DNA from: Clostridiaceae bacterium
GTDB taxonomy: Bacteria; Bacillota; Clostridia; Saccharofermentanales; Saccharofermentanaceae
NCBI GenBank assembly: GCA_012523365.1
Contig: JAAYIQ010000002.1
Location: forward strand, 1-64,000
Direction: 5' to 3'
DNA: 64,000 bases
Positions 34,098 to 43,016 of this stretch are shown here, piece after piece; position 1 is the first letter of the stretch, and each line of letters starts with the position of its first letter. The notes below the pieces were generated by a model, which was given only the letters and a program-made list of their open reading frames with translations, had not been told where the DNA came from and ran no database searches. The position numbers were made by a program, and so were the translations under genes.

Positions 34098-36134
34098 ATG
34101 AATTCAAACGACAACTTTTCCGCGAAGAAAAAGAAGGATCTCGTCGCGATTGCGGTTCATTTCGGTTTGTTGACCGAATCAAAGGCCAATTCGATGAGCA
34201 AGCAAAACCTGGTCGATTTTTTCATCGAACAGGCGCGGATCGGCGAAGCTCAACCGGAGACTAACGCTGTTTTGCAAGAGAACCCCGCTCCGAAGAGCGA
34301 ACGGTTCGAACACGAACATCCCGCGCCCGGGGCGGAGTCGGAGTCGCTTCCTTCCGACAGCGGGGAGCCCCGGATATCATCCTCGACCTCGAGACGGTCG
34401 CGCGGCGTATCTCGTCGAAAGAGCGAAGAGGAGGCGCCGGATCCTGTTTCCGGGAAATCCTCAAGATCCCGAGGCCGGAGTCGTTCTGGCGATGGAGCCG
34501 CGCGTGACGGTGCCGCCTCCGACCCAACTGCGGGCGTCGAGGCCGGCAAAGACGTAAATCCCGAAGATAAGTCCCGGACGGAAGTGAGCGTGAGTATCGG
34601 AGAGACGCCTGTTCAGCCCCAAGGCCCGGAAGACGGGACCAAGGATCCGGTTGAACAATCGGGTCTTTCGGCGGAACCGGAAATGACGCAAGCGGACGAG
34701 AAGAATCTATCCGGTAAGGGCGCCGATACGGGCGGAACGCAGCGCAGACATTCTTCCCGGGGGAAGAAACGTTCCATTATCATTAAGCCCAAGAACAATG
34801 ACGGACTTCCGTCGGACGATGATTACCCGCCGGAGAACGACGAACAACCGGAAGACGCGGGTTCCGAAGGGGAGGCGAATTCCGAAGCGGGAGCATCGGG
34901 CAAAGGCGGCTCGGCGCGGACATTACGTCATAAGGAACCGGAGAACGAGATGATCACGGGAATCCTCGAGATCATGCCGGAGGGCTTCGGTTTTATCCGT
35001 AGGGAGAATTATCTTCCGTCTGCGATCGACATATTTATCCACAGCAATTACGTCAGAAGATTCGGGCTTCGTACCGGAGATCAGGTCACCGGACCTGTCC
35101 GGCCCAAGAAAGAATCCGACAAATACGCACCGATTCAATACATCAAGGAAGTCAACGGACTTCCGCCCGAGAAAATGCAACGCCGGCCGCATTTCGAGCG
35201 CCTGACACCGATCTATCCGGATGAGCGCTTCGTGCTGGAGACCGAGAAGACGGAGCTTTCGACCCGGATCATCGATCTGGTCGCTCCGATCGGCAAAGGG
35301 CAGAGGGGCATGATCGTTTCTCCGCCGAAGGCCGGTAAAACCATCCTCCTTCAGAAAATAGCCAACGCGATATCGACGAATAACCCGGACGCGAAACTGA
35401 TCGTCCTTTTGATCGACGAGCGGCCGGAGGAAGTGACGGACATGCAACGGTCGATCAACGGAGAAGTCGTCTATTCCACCTTTGACAAGAAACCGGAAAA
35501 TCATACAAAAATCGTCGAACTTGTCCTCGAGCGCGCGATGCGTCTGGTCGAACTCGAGAACGACGTCGTGATCCTTTTGGATTCGATCACGCGTCTTTCA
35601 AGAGCGTATAACCTTACGATCAATCCGACCGGACGGACGCTGTCGGGAGGCTTGGATCCGGGCGCGCTTTATGGGCCGAAGAGATTCTTCGGCGCCGCGC
35701 GTAACATTGAGAACGGCGGAAGCCTGACCATCATCGCGACCTCGTTGATCGATACGGGCTCGCGAATGGACGAGGTGATTTTCGAGGAATTCAAGGGCAC
35801 CGGTAACATGGAAGTTTATCTGGACAGGAAATTGTCCGAGAAGCGCATCTTTCCGGCGATCGACATCAACAAATCCGGAACGCGCCGCGAGGAGCTCCTG
35901 CTCGGCAGTACCGAGCTCGATGCGGTTTGGACGATCCGCAAGGCGTTCAGCCAGCTCGATACGGCTGCGGTCACCGAAATGATCATCAGCCTTTTGATGA
36001 AGACGCAGTCGAACGCGCAGTTCATCCAGTCCGTCAACGTCTCCTTCAGCGATAAGGCGGTTTTCGAGGCGATGCGCGGTACGCGGCCGGCCGGCACGAG
36101 CACGGTCACCAACGGCAATTCAAACGGTAAATAG
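34098..36134 (+). CDS. rho: Transcription termination factor Rho with long disordered insert
   Basis: 678 residues, about 250 longer than E. coli Rho. Rho N-domain helix bundle at ~10-48 ([15 protein letters not shown]...NLVDFFIEQ), then ~230 residues of Ser/Arg/Glu/Gly-rich low complexity with SRSRGRSRS and RRSRG patches. The RNA-binding cold-shock domain follows ([19 protein letters not shown], about 292-310) and the ATPase core with Walker A SPPKAGKT (about 412-419), Walker [12 protein letters not shown] and the [16 protein letters not shown] loop. It releases RNA polymerase from untranslated RNA. Inserts here are also known in Actinobacteria and some Clostridia. AGAGG precedes the ATG. 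Confidence 0.96.
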   Translation: MNSNDNFSAKKKKDLVAIAVHFGLLTESKANSMSKQNLVDFFIEQARIGEAQPETNAVLQENPAPKSERFEHEHPAPGAESESLPSDSGEPRISSSTSRRSRGVSRRKSEEEAPDPVSGKSSRSRGRSRSGDGAARDGAASDPTAGVEAGKDVNPEDKSRTEVSVSIGETPVQPQGPEDGTKDPVEQSGLSAEPEMTQADEKNLSGKGADTGGTQRRHSSRGKKRSIIIKPKNNDGLPSDDDYPPENDEQPEDAGSEGEANSEAGASGKGGSARTLRHKEPENEMITGILEIMPEGFGFIRRENYLPSAIDIFIHSNYVRRFGLRTGDQVTGPVRPKKESDKYAPIQYIKEVNGLPPEKMQRRPHFERLTPIYPDERFVLETEKTELSTRIIDLVAPIGKGQRGMIVSPPKAGKTILLQKIANAISTNNPDAKLIVLLIDERPEEVTDMQRSINGEVVYSTFDKKPENHTKIVELVLERAMRLVELENDVVILLDSITRLSRAYNLTINPTGRTLSGGLDPGALYGPKRFFGAARNIENGGSLTIIATSLIDTGSRMDEVIFEEFKGTGNMEVYLDRKLSEKRIFPAIDINKSGTRREELLLGSTELDAVWTIRKAFSQLDTAAVTEMIISLLMKTQSNAQFIQSVNVSFSDKAVFEAMRGTRPAGTSTVTNGNSNGK

Positions 36135-36245
36135 AAGCGGTCACAGCCCGGAACGATCGATAAGGCGGACCGGAACCTTTACGCGGCCAAGAAACAAGGT
36201 AAGAACCGGGTCGTCGTGTAGATTCCGAATGAGTGCGGGAAATCG

Positions 36246-36274
36246 TTGACACGCGAGGCTTTTCGGTGTAGGAT
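36246..36274 (+). promoter_or_regulatory. Promoter of rpmE
   Basis: TTGACA (36246-36251), 17-base spacer, TAGGAT (36269-36274), about 90 bases before rpmE. The track ORF starting at 36246 begins inside this promoter and is not the real gene start. Confidence 0.55.
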
Positions 36275-36310
36275 ACCTTTTGCACGAAAAGTCCGATTCG
36301 GCATACGTGG

Positions 36311-36328
36311 CGTGCCTTATACGGCACG
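36311..36328 (+). promoter_or_regulatory. Leader hairpin before rpmE (possible L31 autoregulatory site)
   Basis: CGTGCC-TTATAC-GGCACG forms a perfect 6-bp hairpin in the transcribed leader of rpmE. Ribosomal protein L31 leaders are known in Firmicutes; whether this fits that family needs a covariance search. Confidence 0.35.
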
Positions 36329-36365
36329 GGAGTTACGCGCCGGATTTTTGATGAGAGGTGAAAGC

Positions 36366-36566
36366 ATGAAAGAGGGAATCCATCCCAAGAACAACAAGAT
36401 CACGATTCGCTGCGCTTGCGGCGAGGAGTTCGAGACTACATCCACCAGCAAGGAATACCGCGTAGACATTTGCTCGAAGTGTCATCCGTTTTATACGGGC
36501 AAGCAGAAGCTCGTCGATACCGGCGGACGCGTGGACAAGTTCAGAAAGAGAATGGAGAGCAAATAA
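36366..36566 (+). CDS. rpmE: 50S ribosomal protein L31, zinc-binding form
   Basis: 66 residues from ATG at 36366 with AGAGGTG upstream; the 40 extra residues in the track are not L31. The Cys set RCAC near residue 15 and CSKC near 37-40 marks the zinc-containing (C+) L31, and HPFYTGKQ is the family signature. A terminator follows, so it is monocistronic between rho and the DUF1385-prmC-prfA region, a common Clostridia arrangement. Confidence 0.97.
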   Translation: MKEGIHPKNNKITIRCACGEEFETTSTSKEYRVDICSKCHPFYTGKQKLVDTGGRVDKFRKRMESK

Positions 36567-36591
36567 TCCGTTTCTCGGAAGAAGTCTTAAC

Positions 36592-36645
36592 GAGGCTTTC
36601 TCGTCCGGTTATATACCGGGGAGAGAGCCTCTTATCTTTCCTATT
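36592..36645 (+). terminator. Terminator after rpmE
   Basis: GAGGCTTTCTC (36592-36602) pairs with GAGAGAGCCTC (36621-36631) with one wobble; an inner CCGGT/ACCGG stem extends it, and TTATCTTTCCTATT follows. Confidence 0.65.
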
Positions 36646-36702
36646 GTGATGTTTTTCTGATAGAATAGCAGATATCGTTTTCGCAAATAAGGAGTGAACG
36701 AG

Positions 36703-37209
36703 ATGACACAAAATGAAACAAAGACAACCGGGTCGCCCGAGATCAAGCCGGACGCGGAAGCGTCCTGTCCCGGCGCCGGCAGTGCCAAAAGAACATCAAT
36801 CGGCGGTCAGGCACTTATCGAAGGCCTGATTATGTTCGGCCCCCGGAACTCGGCGCTTGCCGTGCGTAAAGCGGATGGCACCATACATATTGAAACTCAT
36901 GACAAGAGTCTTTCTACGGGCGCGTTGGACCGCATTCCGATCGTCCGGGGCTGTGTGCGCTTTTTCAAGCAAATCGTCACGGGAATGGGCGCGCTGATAC
37001 GATCCGCGGACTTGTCGGAAATGGTTGAGGAGCAAGAGGAATCCCGGAAGGACAACGAAGCCGGAACCCCGGGTGAAGAGCCGGAAACCGTCAGGGCGGC
37101 AAACGCGGAGAAACCGGGCGAAGAGCCGGAAACCGTCAGGGCGGCAAACGCGGAGAAACCGGATGAAGAGCCGGACAACAGCAGAAGTGACAAGGAGACA
37201 GAGCAATGA
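36703..37209 (+). CDS. DUF1385 (YqhQ-like) protein, N-terminal half as separate gene
   Basis: 168 residues from ATG at 36703 behind AAGGAGTG. Residues ~30-110 carry the N-terminal signature of DUF1385 proteins (GGQALIEGLIMFGPRNSALAVR and the helix RIPIVRGCVRFFKQIVTGMGALIRSADLSE). It then runs into an acidic linker with two and a half 15-residue repeats (EEPETVRAANAEKPG) and stops. The C-terminal half is the next gene, overlapping by ATGA. In other Clostridia these halves are one ~300-residue protein. The ribosome binding site of the second half lies within this ORF, so the split looks natural rather than a sequencing error. Confidence 0.85.
   Translation: MTQNETKTTGSPEIKPDAEASCPGAGSAKRTSIGGQALIEGLIMFGPRNSALAVRKADGTIHIETHDKSLSTGALDRIPIVRGCVRFFKQIVTGMGALIRSADLSEMVEEQEESRKDNEAGTPGEEPETVRAANAEKPGEEPETVRAANAEKPDEEPDNSRSDKETEQ
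37075..37175 (+). repeat. 45-bp tandem repeats at DUF1385 split point
   Basis: Two identical-looking 45-base units start at 37075 and 37120 (GAAGAGCCGGAAACCGTCAG...), followed by a partial third at 37165. They are in frame and lie directly before the stop of the first half. Confidence 0.9.
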
Positions 37210-37910
37210 AGAAGAACCGTCTGGATGGGTTTCTGGAGCGGCACGAGAAGGGAGTTCTTGTGGCAACCGCCGGTGTATCGGTTCTGTTCTCGGTCGCGCT
37301 TTTCATCCTTCTGCCGAGATGGCTCATCGATTTGGTACGGGGTCTCATTCCTTTTGACAATACCGATACGATCGGTTTCCAGCTGGTTGAGAATCTGTTT
37401 GAAGGCGCTGTCCGCATCGCGATTTTTATAACATATCTGGCATTGACATCCAGGATGAAGGAGATCCAGAGAGTCTGGATGTATCACGGCGCGGAGCACA
37501 AGACGATACGATGCTACGAAGCCGGCGAGCCGCTGACGGTCGAAAACATCCGGAAATACAGCACACGTCATCCGCGTTGCGGAACGGCGTTTCTGTTTAT
37601 CGTTGTATTGGTGTCCATTCTGACATTCAGTGTTGTCGGCGCCCTTTTGCACCCTGTTCTGGGTGAGAATATTTGGTGGCTGAATTCTCTGATCCGACTG
37701 GCTCTGGTCCCGTTGGTCGGGGGCATTTCCTACGAATTGTTGCGTTTCACGGGTAAAATTGACCATACCGCATTCGGGCGGGTGTTGACAAAGCCGGGGA
37801 TGTGGTTGCAGCGTTTCACGACCCGCGAGCCGGACGACTCCATGCTGGAGGTGGCCATCGCCGCGATGAAAGCGGTGATTCCCGAACGTGAGGGGGAGGA
37901 TAACTGGTGA
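37206..37910 (+). CDS. DUF1385 (YqhQ-like) protein, C-terminal half as separate gene
   Basis: 234 residues from ATG at 37206 with AAGGAGAC upstream. It starts with a transmembrane helix (VLVATAGVSVLFSVALFILLP) and carries the most conserved DUF1385 block: ISRMKEIQRVWMYHGAEHKTIxxYEAGEPLTVENIRKYSxxHPRCGT, then two more helices and the closing WLQRFTTREPDDSMLEVAIAAMKAV. The HGAEHKT...HPRCGT set looks like a metal site. It should assemble with the N-half. Its end overlaps the prmC start by 4 bases. Confidence 0.9.
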   Translation: MKKNRLDGFLERHEKGVLVATAGVSVLFSVALFILLPRWLIDLVRGLIPFDNTDTIGFQLVENLFEGAVRIAIFITYLALTSRMKEIQRVWMYHGAEHKTIRCYEAGEPLTVENIRKYSTRHPRCGTAFLFIVVLVSILTFSVVGALLHPVLGENIWWLNSLIRLALVPLVGGISYELLRFTGKIDHTAFGRVLTKPGMWLQRFTTREPDDSMLEVAIAAMKAVIPEREGEDNW

Positions 37911-38872
37911 ATTGGGTCGACTGGAGGGATGGGTACATTAACCGCTTGCTCGAGGCCGGTATTGACGACCCGACGACGGAGATTCGTGAAATCATCGCCA
38001 GGGTGACCGGGAAAAGGGGCGCCTTGTTGTTGTTTGAGAAAGGGAATCGAGTCGAAGATCTGCTGACGAACGAGGAACTTTCTTTGATCGAAGATGCCGT
38101 CGGGAGAAGGGTGGCCCGTGAGCCGGTCGACTATGTTTTCGGCGAAGCGTTTTTCTATCGGGACTCTTTTTTCGTCGGACCGGGTGTGCTTGTGCCGCGC
38201 CGCGAAAGCGAATTGTTGGTCGGAGCGGCGCTCCGTGTTCTCGGTGTCGATACGAATTTTCTTTTCGGCAGATTTGAAGATGTACCGCTTCTGTCATCGG
38301 CGGAAGGATCGGGAATGATCCGGATATTCGATCTTTGTACCGGGTCCGGATGCATCGGAATTTCGATATCCAACGTGCTCAGTAATTATCTGGTCTCCTA
38401 TCGGACCGCGCTGACCGAACAGTCGCCGGATGCAGCCGTTTACGCGAATCGGAATATTGCCGCAGCACGCGAGCCCCAATTCCTGCGTCTTTTTCAGTGC
38501 GATCTGTTTCCCGAACCGGACGAACTCGCCGCATGGTGGGGCGAAGAACCGGCGGACTTGATCGTGGCGAATCCGCCCTATATCACGGACGCGGAAATCG
38601 ACGGCCTGATGCCCGAGGTTTCCCGGTATGAGCCGCGAATTGCTTTATCCGGAGGGCCGGACGGACTTCAAGTATACCGTTTGATTCTTCGACGTGTCCG
38701 AGGAATGCTCCGACCCGGCGGGTTGGTTGTTTTCGAGCACGGATACGACCAAAGAGAATCGCTCGCCAAACTACTTTTCGAATACGGGTTCCGGGACATT
38801 GTATGTATCCGGGATTATGATGACAACGACCGGGTTACTGCGGCACGTTATTGCCCTGAAGCTGCTTTGTAA
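37907..38872 (+). CDS. prmC: Peptide chain release factor glutamine methyltransferase
   Basis: 321 residues from GTG at 37907 (overlap GTGA with the upstream stop). N-terminal helical domain, then the SAM-binding motif FDLCTGSGCIGISI (about 142-155) and catalytic IVANPPYI (about 222-229). It methylates the Gln of the GGQ motif in release factors; prfA lies two genes downstream. A ~15-residue insertion (NFLFGRFEDVPLLSSAEGS) before the SAM motif is longer than usual. Confidence 0.95.
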   Translation: MNWVDWRDGYINRLLEAGIDDPTTEIREIIARVTGKRGALLLFEKGNRVEDLLTNEELSLIEDAVGRRVAREPVDYVFGEAFFYRDSFFVGPGVLVPRRESELLVGAALRVLGVDTNFLFGRFEDVPLLSSAEGSGMIRIFDLCTGSGCIGISISNVLSNYLVSYRTALTEQSPDAAVYANRNIAAAREPQFLRLFQCDLFPEPDELAAWWGEEPADLIVANPPYITDAEIDGLMPEVSRYEPRIALSGGPDGLQVYRLILRRVRGMLRPGGLVVFEHGYDQRESLAKLLFEYGFRDIVCIRDYDDNDRVTAARYCPEAAL

Positions 38873-38882
38873 GGGGAACGGG

Positions 38883-39107
38883 ATGAGTAAGGAATTTTTT
38901 CTCTATCCGTTTTTAAAAGGGCAGGTGGTTACCTTGAAGAAGACCCACCCCTGCGGCGGTCGGACATGGCTTCTAATCCGGGTATCCGGAGATGTTACTA
39001 TGGAATGTCTGACCTGCGGCCGCAAAATGATCCTCCAACGCAGTGATCTCGAAAAGGCTTGCGTGCGGGTCGATCATCCGACAAGGGACACCAGCGGCCC
39101 ATTGTGA
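38883..39107 (+). CDS. DUF951 family protein
   Basis: 74 residues from ATG at 38883 with AAGGGGAAC upstream; the longer track ORF overlaps prmC. Typical DUF951: VVTLKKTHPCGGRTWLLIRVSGDVTMECLTCGRKMILQRSDLEKACVRV, with Cys at positions suited for zinc. Function unknown; widespread in Bacillota next to prmC/prfA or parB. Confidence 0.9.
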   Translation: MSKEFFLYPFLKGQVVTLKKTHPCGGRTWLLIRVSGDVTMECLTCGRKMILQRSDLEKACVRVDHPTRDTSGPL

Positions 39108-39142
39108 TACCATTTTCTCAGAGGTTTTTCGGAGGGAAAAAG

Positions 39143-39790
39143 ATGGCTAAGAATGATTCTCCGGTTATTTCGAACGTGAAATCACCCAAGAAAGCCCGTG
39201 ACATTTCTCCCGAGCGCGCAGAGCGCTTCAAGGACTGGCTTGAGGATATTCCGAACACTGAGCTGACCGATTGGGAGAGGTTGCCGGATTTTGACTTGTA
39301 CATGGATCAGGTCCTGACAATGATGGACCGTCAACTGGCCTTCTACGGCAGAAACACGGATGAACGGCTTCTGACTCAGGCAATGGTCAACAACTATACA
39401 AAGGACGGGCTCTTGCCCAGAGCGACCGGGAAGAAATACTCCAGAGGACACTTGGCACTGCTGTCGATCCTCTGTTCGCTCAAGCCGGTCCTTTCCATCT
39501 CGGACCTTTCCGTGCTTCTGGATAACGCGCGCGACGGGCACGAGGACAGGGAGCTTTACGATTATTTTCGAAAAGCACACGGAGAGGCGGTCGCATGTGT
39601 TCGGGACTTACTGCTTCCGAGGGTTTCCGAACTTGCCGGATCCGAAACGGAGCCCGGTTCGGGCGCGTCCGCGGAGAAGGAGTTACGAAGAAAGAGCCTG
39701 ACGATGACCGCATTGAACTTAGCCGTTGATGCACGCGTTCGTGTGATGATGGCCCAGAAAATCATCGATATGCTTGGGAAGAACGAATGA
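39143..39790 (+). CDS. DUF1836 family protein
   Basis: 215 residues from ATG at 39143 with CGGAGGG upstream. The centre (LTQAMVNNYTKDGLLPRATGKKYSRGHLALLSILCSLKPVLSISDL) matches DUF1836, whose fold resembles a MerR-like winged helix, so DNA binding is possible. No effector domain is evident. It is in the prmC-prfA operon. Confidence 0.85.
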   Translation: MAKNDSPVISNVKSPKKARDISPERAERFKDWLEDIPNTELTDWERLPDFDLYMDQVLTMMDRQLAFYGRNTDERLLTQAMVNNYTKDGLLPRATGKKYSRGHLALLSILCSLKPVLSISDLSVLLDNARDGHEDRELYDYFRKAHGEAVACVRDLLLPRVSELAGSETEPGSGASAEKELRRKSLTMTALNLAVDARVRVMMAQKIIDMLGKNE

Positions 39791-39880
39791 CAGGCTCCGG
39801 GCGGCTTGGGCTCAGAGTTCAGCGTACGGCGGCTTTGTTGCGCGAATTGATAGAAGATAATTATTGAAAAGAGGTTGTAA

Positions 39881-40972
39881 ATGGCCGAAGAAGACAGACA
39901 AATCGAATACATTCACCGATATGAGGAGCTCATGTCCGCTCTTTCCGATCCGACCGTTCTGTCGGATCAGGACAAGTTCAGAAAGCTGAGCATTGAATTG
40001 GCCGAGCTTCAACCGATCGCGAACTGCTATCGGGAACTTGAGGCCAAGAGAAACGCGATCGGGGACGCCAGAAACCTTTTGAGCGAAGCGGACGATGAAG
40101 AGTTGAAAGAGATGGCGCGGGAGGAAATAAACGCGATATCGTCCGACATCAAGACGCTTGAGGCACAAATGACCGAATTGACCGCGCCCCGCGATCCGAA
40201 TGACAACAAGTCCGTTATCATCGAGATCCGCGCCGGTGCCGGCGGTGAGGAAGCGGCACTGTTTTGCGGGGTTCTGTTTAATATGTACTCCGCGTACGCG
40301 ATCAGCAACGGCTGGATTGTCGAGGCCATCGACAGCAACCAGACAGAGCTCGGAGGTTATAAGGAAATCGTTTTTTCGATCGAAGGCAGGGGAGCATACA
40401 GTCGTTTCAAGTATGAAAGCGGCGTTCACCGGGTTCAGAGAGTTCCGGTAACGGAGTCATCCGGAAGGATCCATACTTCGACCGTAACGGTGGCCGTTCT
40501 CCCGGAAGCGGAAGTCGTTGACATCGACATCAACCCGAACGACCTTCGTATTGATACATTTCGAGCTTCCGGCGCGGGCGGTCAGCACATCAATAAGACG
40601 GACTCGGCAATCCGAATCACCCATTTGCCGAGCGGAATTGTCGTTCAGTGCCAGGATCAGCGCAGTCAGCACAAGAATAAGGAGAAGGCAATGGCGGTTC
40701 TGATGAGCCGCCTTCAAGAGCAGGCTTCGATAAAACAGCACGGGGAAATTGCATCCGAACGTAAATCTCAGGTCGGCACCGGCGACCGGTCCGAGAGGAT
40801 CCGGACCTACAATTATCATCAGGGTCGCGTTTCCGATCACCGGATCGGATTAACGCTGTATCGTCTGGAAGAAATTCTGGCCGGTGATATCGACGAGATC
40901 ATCAACGCATTGGCGTCCGCGGATAAGCTTGATCAGTTGACGGGCGGGTCGGACGACGGAGACGGAGAGTAA
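39881..40972 (+). CDS. prfA: Peptide chain release factor 1
   Basis: 363 residues, full length. GGQ catalytic motif in GAGGQHINKTDSA, the upstream RVPVTESSGRIHTSTVTVAVLPE region containing the codon-reading PVT loop typical of RF1, and RIRTYNYHQGRVSDHRIG near the end. It releases peptides at UAA/UAG and is the substrate of PrmC encoded three genes upstream. AAGAGGTTG precedes the ATG. Confidence 0.97.
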   Translation: MAEEDRQIEYIHRYEELMSALSDPTVLSDQDKFRKLSIELAELQPIANCYRELEAKRNAIGDARNLLSEADDEELKEMAREEINAISSDIKTLEAQMTELTAPRDPNDNKSVIIEIRAGAGGEEAALFCGVLFNMYSAYAISNGWIVEAIDSNQTELGGYKEIVFSIEGRGAYSRFKYESGVHRVQRVPVTESSGRIHTSTVTVAVLPEAEVVDIDINPNDLRIDTFRASGAGGQHINKTDSAIRITHLPSGIVVQCQDQRSQHKNKEKAMAVLMSRLQEQASIKQHGEIASERKSQVGTGDRSERIRTYNYHQGRVSDHRIGLTLYRLEEILAGDIDEIINALASADKLDQLTGGSDDGDGE

Positions 40973-41057
40973 GCGATGGGATGCGCGAGCGGGGAAACAC
41001 CGTTCGTGATTTTGGGTATGAAAAGAAACGGGAAGGATAACGGAGCGATTTTCGGGA

Positions 41058-42713
41058 ATGAAAACGGAACGGATTGTATTCAAAAACAATGAGGATCTGG
41101 TACGCCCCGCGCGTCTGCTTGCGGAGGGCGGAGTTGTCGCTTTTCCGACGGAAACGGTATACGGGCTCGGCGCCGATGCGCTGAACCCGGAGGCGGTCGC
41201 TGATATTTTCCGGGCAAAAGGGAGACCGGCAGATAATCCCCTCATCGTGCATGTCGCCGATAAGGAAAGCATTCGCCCGCTGGTTGCGGAGATCACACCT
41301 TTGGCCGAATGCCTGATCCGGGCCTTCATGCCCGGTCCGATCACATTGGTGATGAAAAAGTCGGAACGGATCCCGGATATTTGCAGCGCCGGACTTCGAA
41401 CGGTCGGCATTCGGATCCCCGTCAACCCGATCGCCCGGGCATTGATTTCGATGGCCGGCGTGCCGGTCGCCGCTCCGTCCGCGAACGAGTCCGGATCGCC
41501 GTCACCGACACGCGCGGAGCATGTCATCCGGGACATGGACGGGAAAATTCCGTTTGTGATTGACGGCGGGCCTTGCGAAGTCGGTTTGGAGTCGACGGTC
41601 GTCGACGTGACCGGAGACGAGCCGGTTATTCTCCGGCCGGGTGCCGTAACCGAAGAAATGATATCAAACATCTGCGCGGATCAGGGATTTTTATTCGGGG
41701 ATCTTCGATCGGAGACGACGCTTGTCGGCGAAGGGACGCCGCGTGCTCCCGGAATGAAGTACCGCCACTACGCCCCACGGGTTCCCGTACGCGTTGTTTT
41801 TCCCGAGTCCGGCGGATATTCGGACTCTTTCCGGGGTGAAATCCGAAGCCGCCTCCCGGCAGGCGAACATGAGCGGATCGGTCTTTTCTGCGGACAGGGC
41901 GTTCAGGAGGAATTGGAATCCACACTTTCGCGCGAGCAGGCGGAACGCTTGGTTTTTTATGTATACGGGGCGGACGGCGATATCGAGGCGGCGGCGAGAA
42001 ACCTCTTTGCGGGCTTGCGCTCGCTTGATAAATCCGGAGTCGGTGTTATTTTGGCCGCGGGCTTCGAGGTCGGAAAGATCGCGACGGCATATATGAACCG
42101 ACTCGAAAAGGCGGCATCCGCGGACACGAGGCCTGCGGGAGACCGGCCGCTTGCCGAACGGCGAACGGTTTTGTTCGTATGTACGGGCAACACCTGCAGA
42201 AGCCCGATGGCGGAAGCGATTTTCAATGATTCGGTCGAGCGGAGAGGGCCGTTCTTCGACTCGACCGATCAACGTATATTAGTTACGCCGCAGGCTCGCT
42301 CCGCCGGCATATCGACCGTTTCCGGACATCCTGCATCGGATTATGCCGAAGACGCTGTCCGCGAGTTGATCGGGGCGGATCTGTCCGGGCATCGGTCCCG
42401 AATGATTTCCGATCGGGTACTGGCCGAGAGCCGTCTGGTACTGGCGGTTTCCGACTACCACGCGGCCAGAATCCGCGCAGAGTTTCCGGAGACGGAAGGA
42501 CGGGTGTTTTCGATCAATGAATATGCGGAGAAGACGGGAGCCATATTTCCCGGGTCCATCCGGTTCAAGATGACTGACGGAGTTCCGGATCCTTTTTGTT
42601 CGGGAGCGGACGAGTACTTGGAAATCGCCGGTATGCTCCGTTCCGTCATTGAGGTTTTTTTCCCCTATATACTTATGGATTTGGGCATTTCCGGTTCGCA
42701 CAACGGAACATAA
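41058..42713 (+). CDS. Sua5/TsaC threonylcarbamoyl-AMP synthase fused to low-molecular-weight protein tyrosine phosphatase
   Basis: 551 residues. Residues 1-345 are a complete long-form Sua5: YrdC domain (AEGGVVAFPTETVYGLGADA, KGRPADNPL, SANESGSPSPT, STVVDV) plus linker YRHYAPRVPV and the C-terminal Sua5 domain. From ~370 a full LMW-PTP follows: P-loop VLFVCTGNTCRSPMAEAI (CX5RS) and, near the end, the acid DGVPDPF. Sua5 makes threonylcarbamoyl-AMP for tRNA t6A37. The phosphatase usually is the neighbouring gene (ywlE) in Bacillota; here it is one chain with a ~25-residue Ala/Arg linker. No stop or frameshift separates them. Confidence 0.93.
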   Translation: MKTERIVFKNNEDLVRPARLLAEGGVVAFPTETVYGLGADALNPEAVADIFRAKGRPADNPLIVHVADKESIRPLVAEITPLAECLIRAFMPGPITLVMKKSERIPDICSAGLRTVGIRIPVNPIARALISMAGVPVAAPSANESGSPSPTRAEHVIRDMDGKIPFVIDGGPCEVGLESTVVDVTGDEPVILRPGAVTEEMISNICADQGFLFGDLRSETTLVGEGTPRAPGMKYRHYAPRVPVRVVFPESGGYSDSFRGEIRSRLPAGEHERIGLFCGQGVQEELESTLSREQAERLVFYVYGADGDIEAAARNLFAGLRSLDKSGVGVILAAGFEVGKIATAYMNRLEKAASADTRPAGDRPLAERRTVLFVCTGNTCRSPMAEAIFNDSVERRGPFFDSTDQRILVTPQARSAGISTVSGHPASDYAEDAVRELIGADLSGHRSRMISDRVLAESRLVLAVSDYHAARIRAEFPETEGRVFSINEYAEKTGAIFPGSIRFKMTDGVPDPFCSGADEYLEIAGMLRSVIEVFFPYILMDLGISGSHNGT

Positions 42714-43016
42714 ATTTTAACGAATCGGAACCAAGTTTCGGATATATCCTGTGGATTAGTATCGATTTCGGCAGTATGATAAGCATACATCTTTTTCGTG
42801 CCCGGAAGGGTGCGAAGCGGCCTCGGCGGCGGATCGACTGGATTTTGACAATACGCGTTTTGGTAAAGGCTGTATTTCGGCGTTTTGAAGGCTTCTTCTT
42901 GACGGGGCGGTATTCCTGTGCTAACCTTGTTCGTGCCGCAAAGGATGCGGTTTATACATGAATCCTCGCCCTTACGCAAGGTAAGGGCCGTTTAGTCCGG
43001 GAGGAGGTGAATTTCA
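42714..43016 (+). promoter_or_regulatory. Upstream region of the rpsF operon with two leader hairpins
   Basis: 303 bases without a gene. It contains the promoter at 42899-42927, then hairpin 1 CCGCA-AAGGA-TGCGG (42936-42950) and hairpin 2 GCCCTTAC-GCAAG-GTAAGGGC (42968-42988), followed by CCG and the ribosome binding site GGGAGGAGGTG. Two hairpins directly before rpsF are where the known S6:S18 leader site occurs; the match to that family is a guess. The first 180 bases show nothing clear. Confidence 0.4.
42899..42927 (+). promoter_or_regulatory. Promoter of rpsF-ssb-rpsR
   Basis: TTGACG (42899-42904), 17-base spacer, TAACCT (42922-42927). Confidence 0.45.

Noticed and set aside
34098-34950. 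Rho insert as frameshift or false fusion
   Set aside because: The frame stays open with uniform codon use from the N-domain through to the RNA-binding domain, and such inserts are known in Rho proteins.
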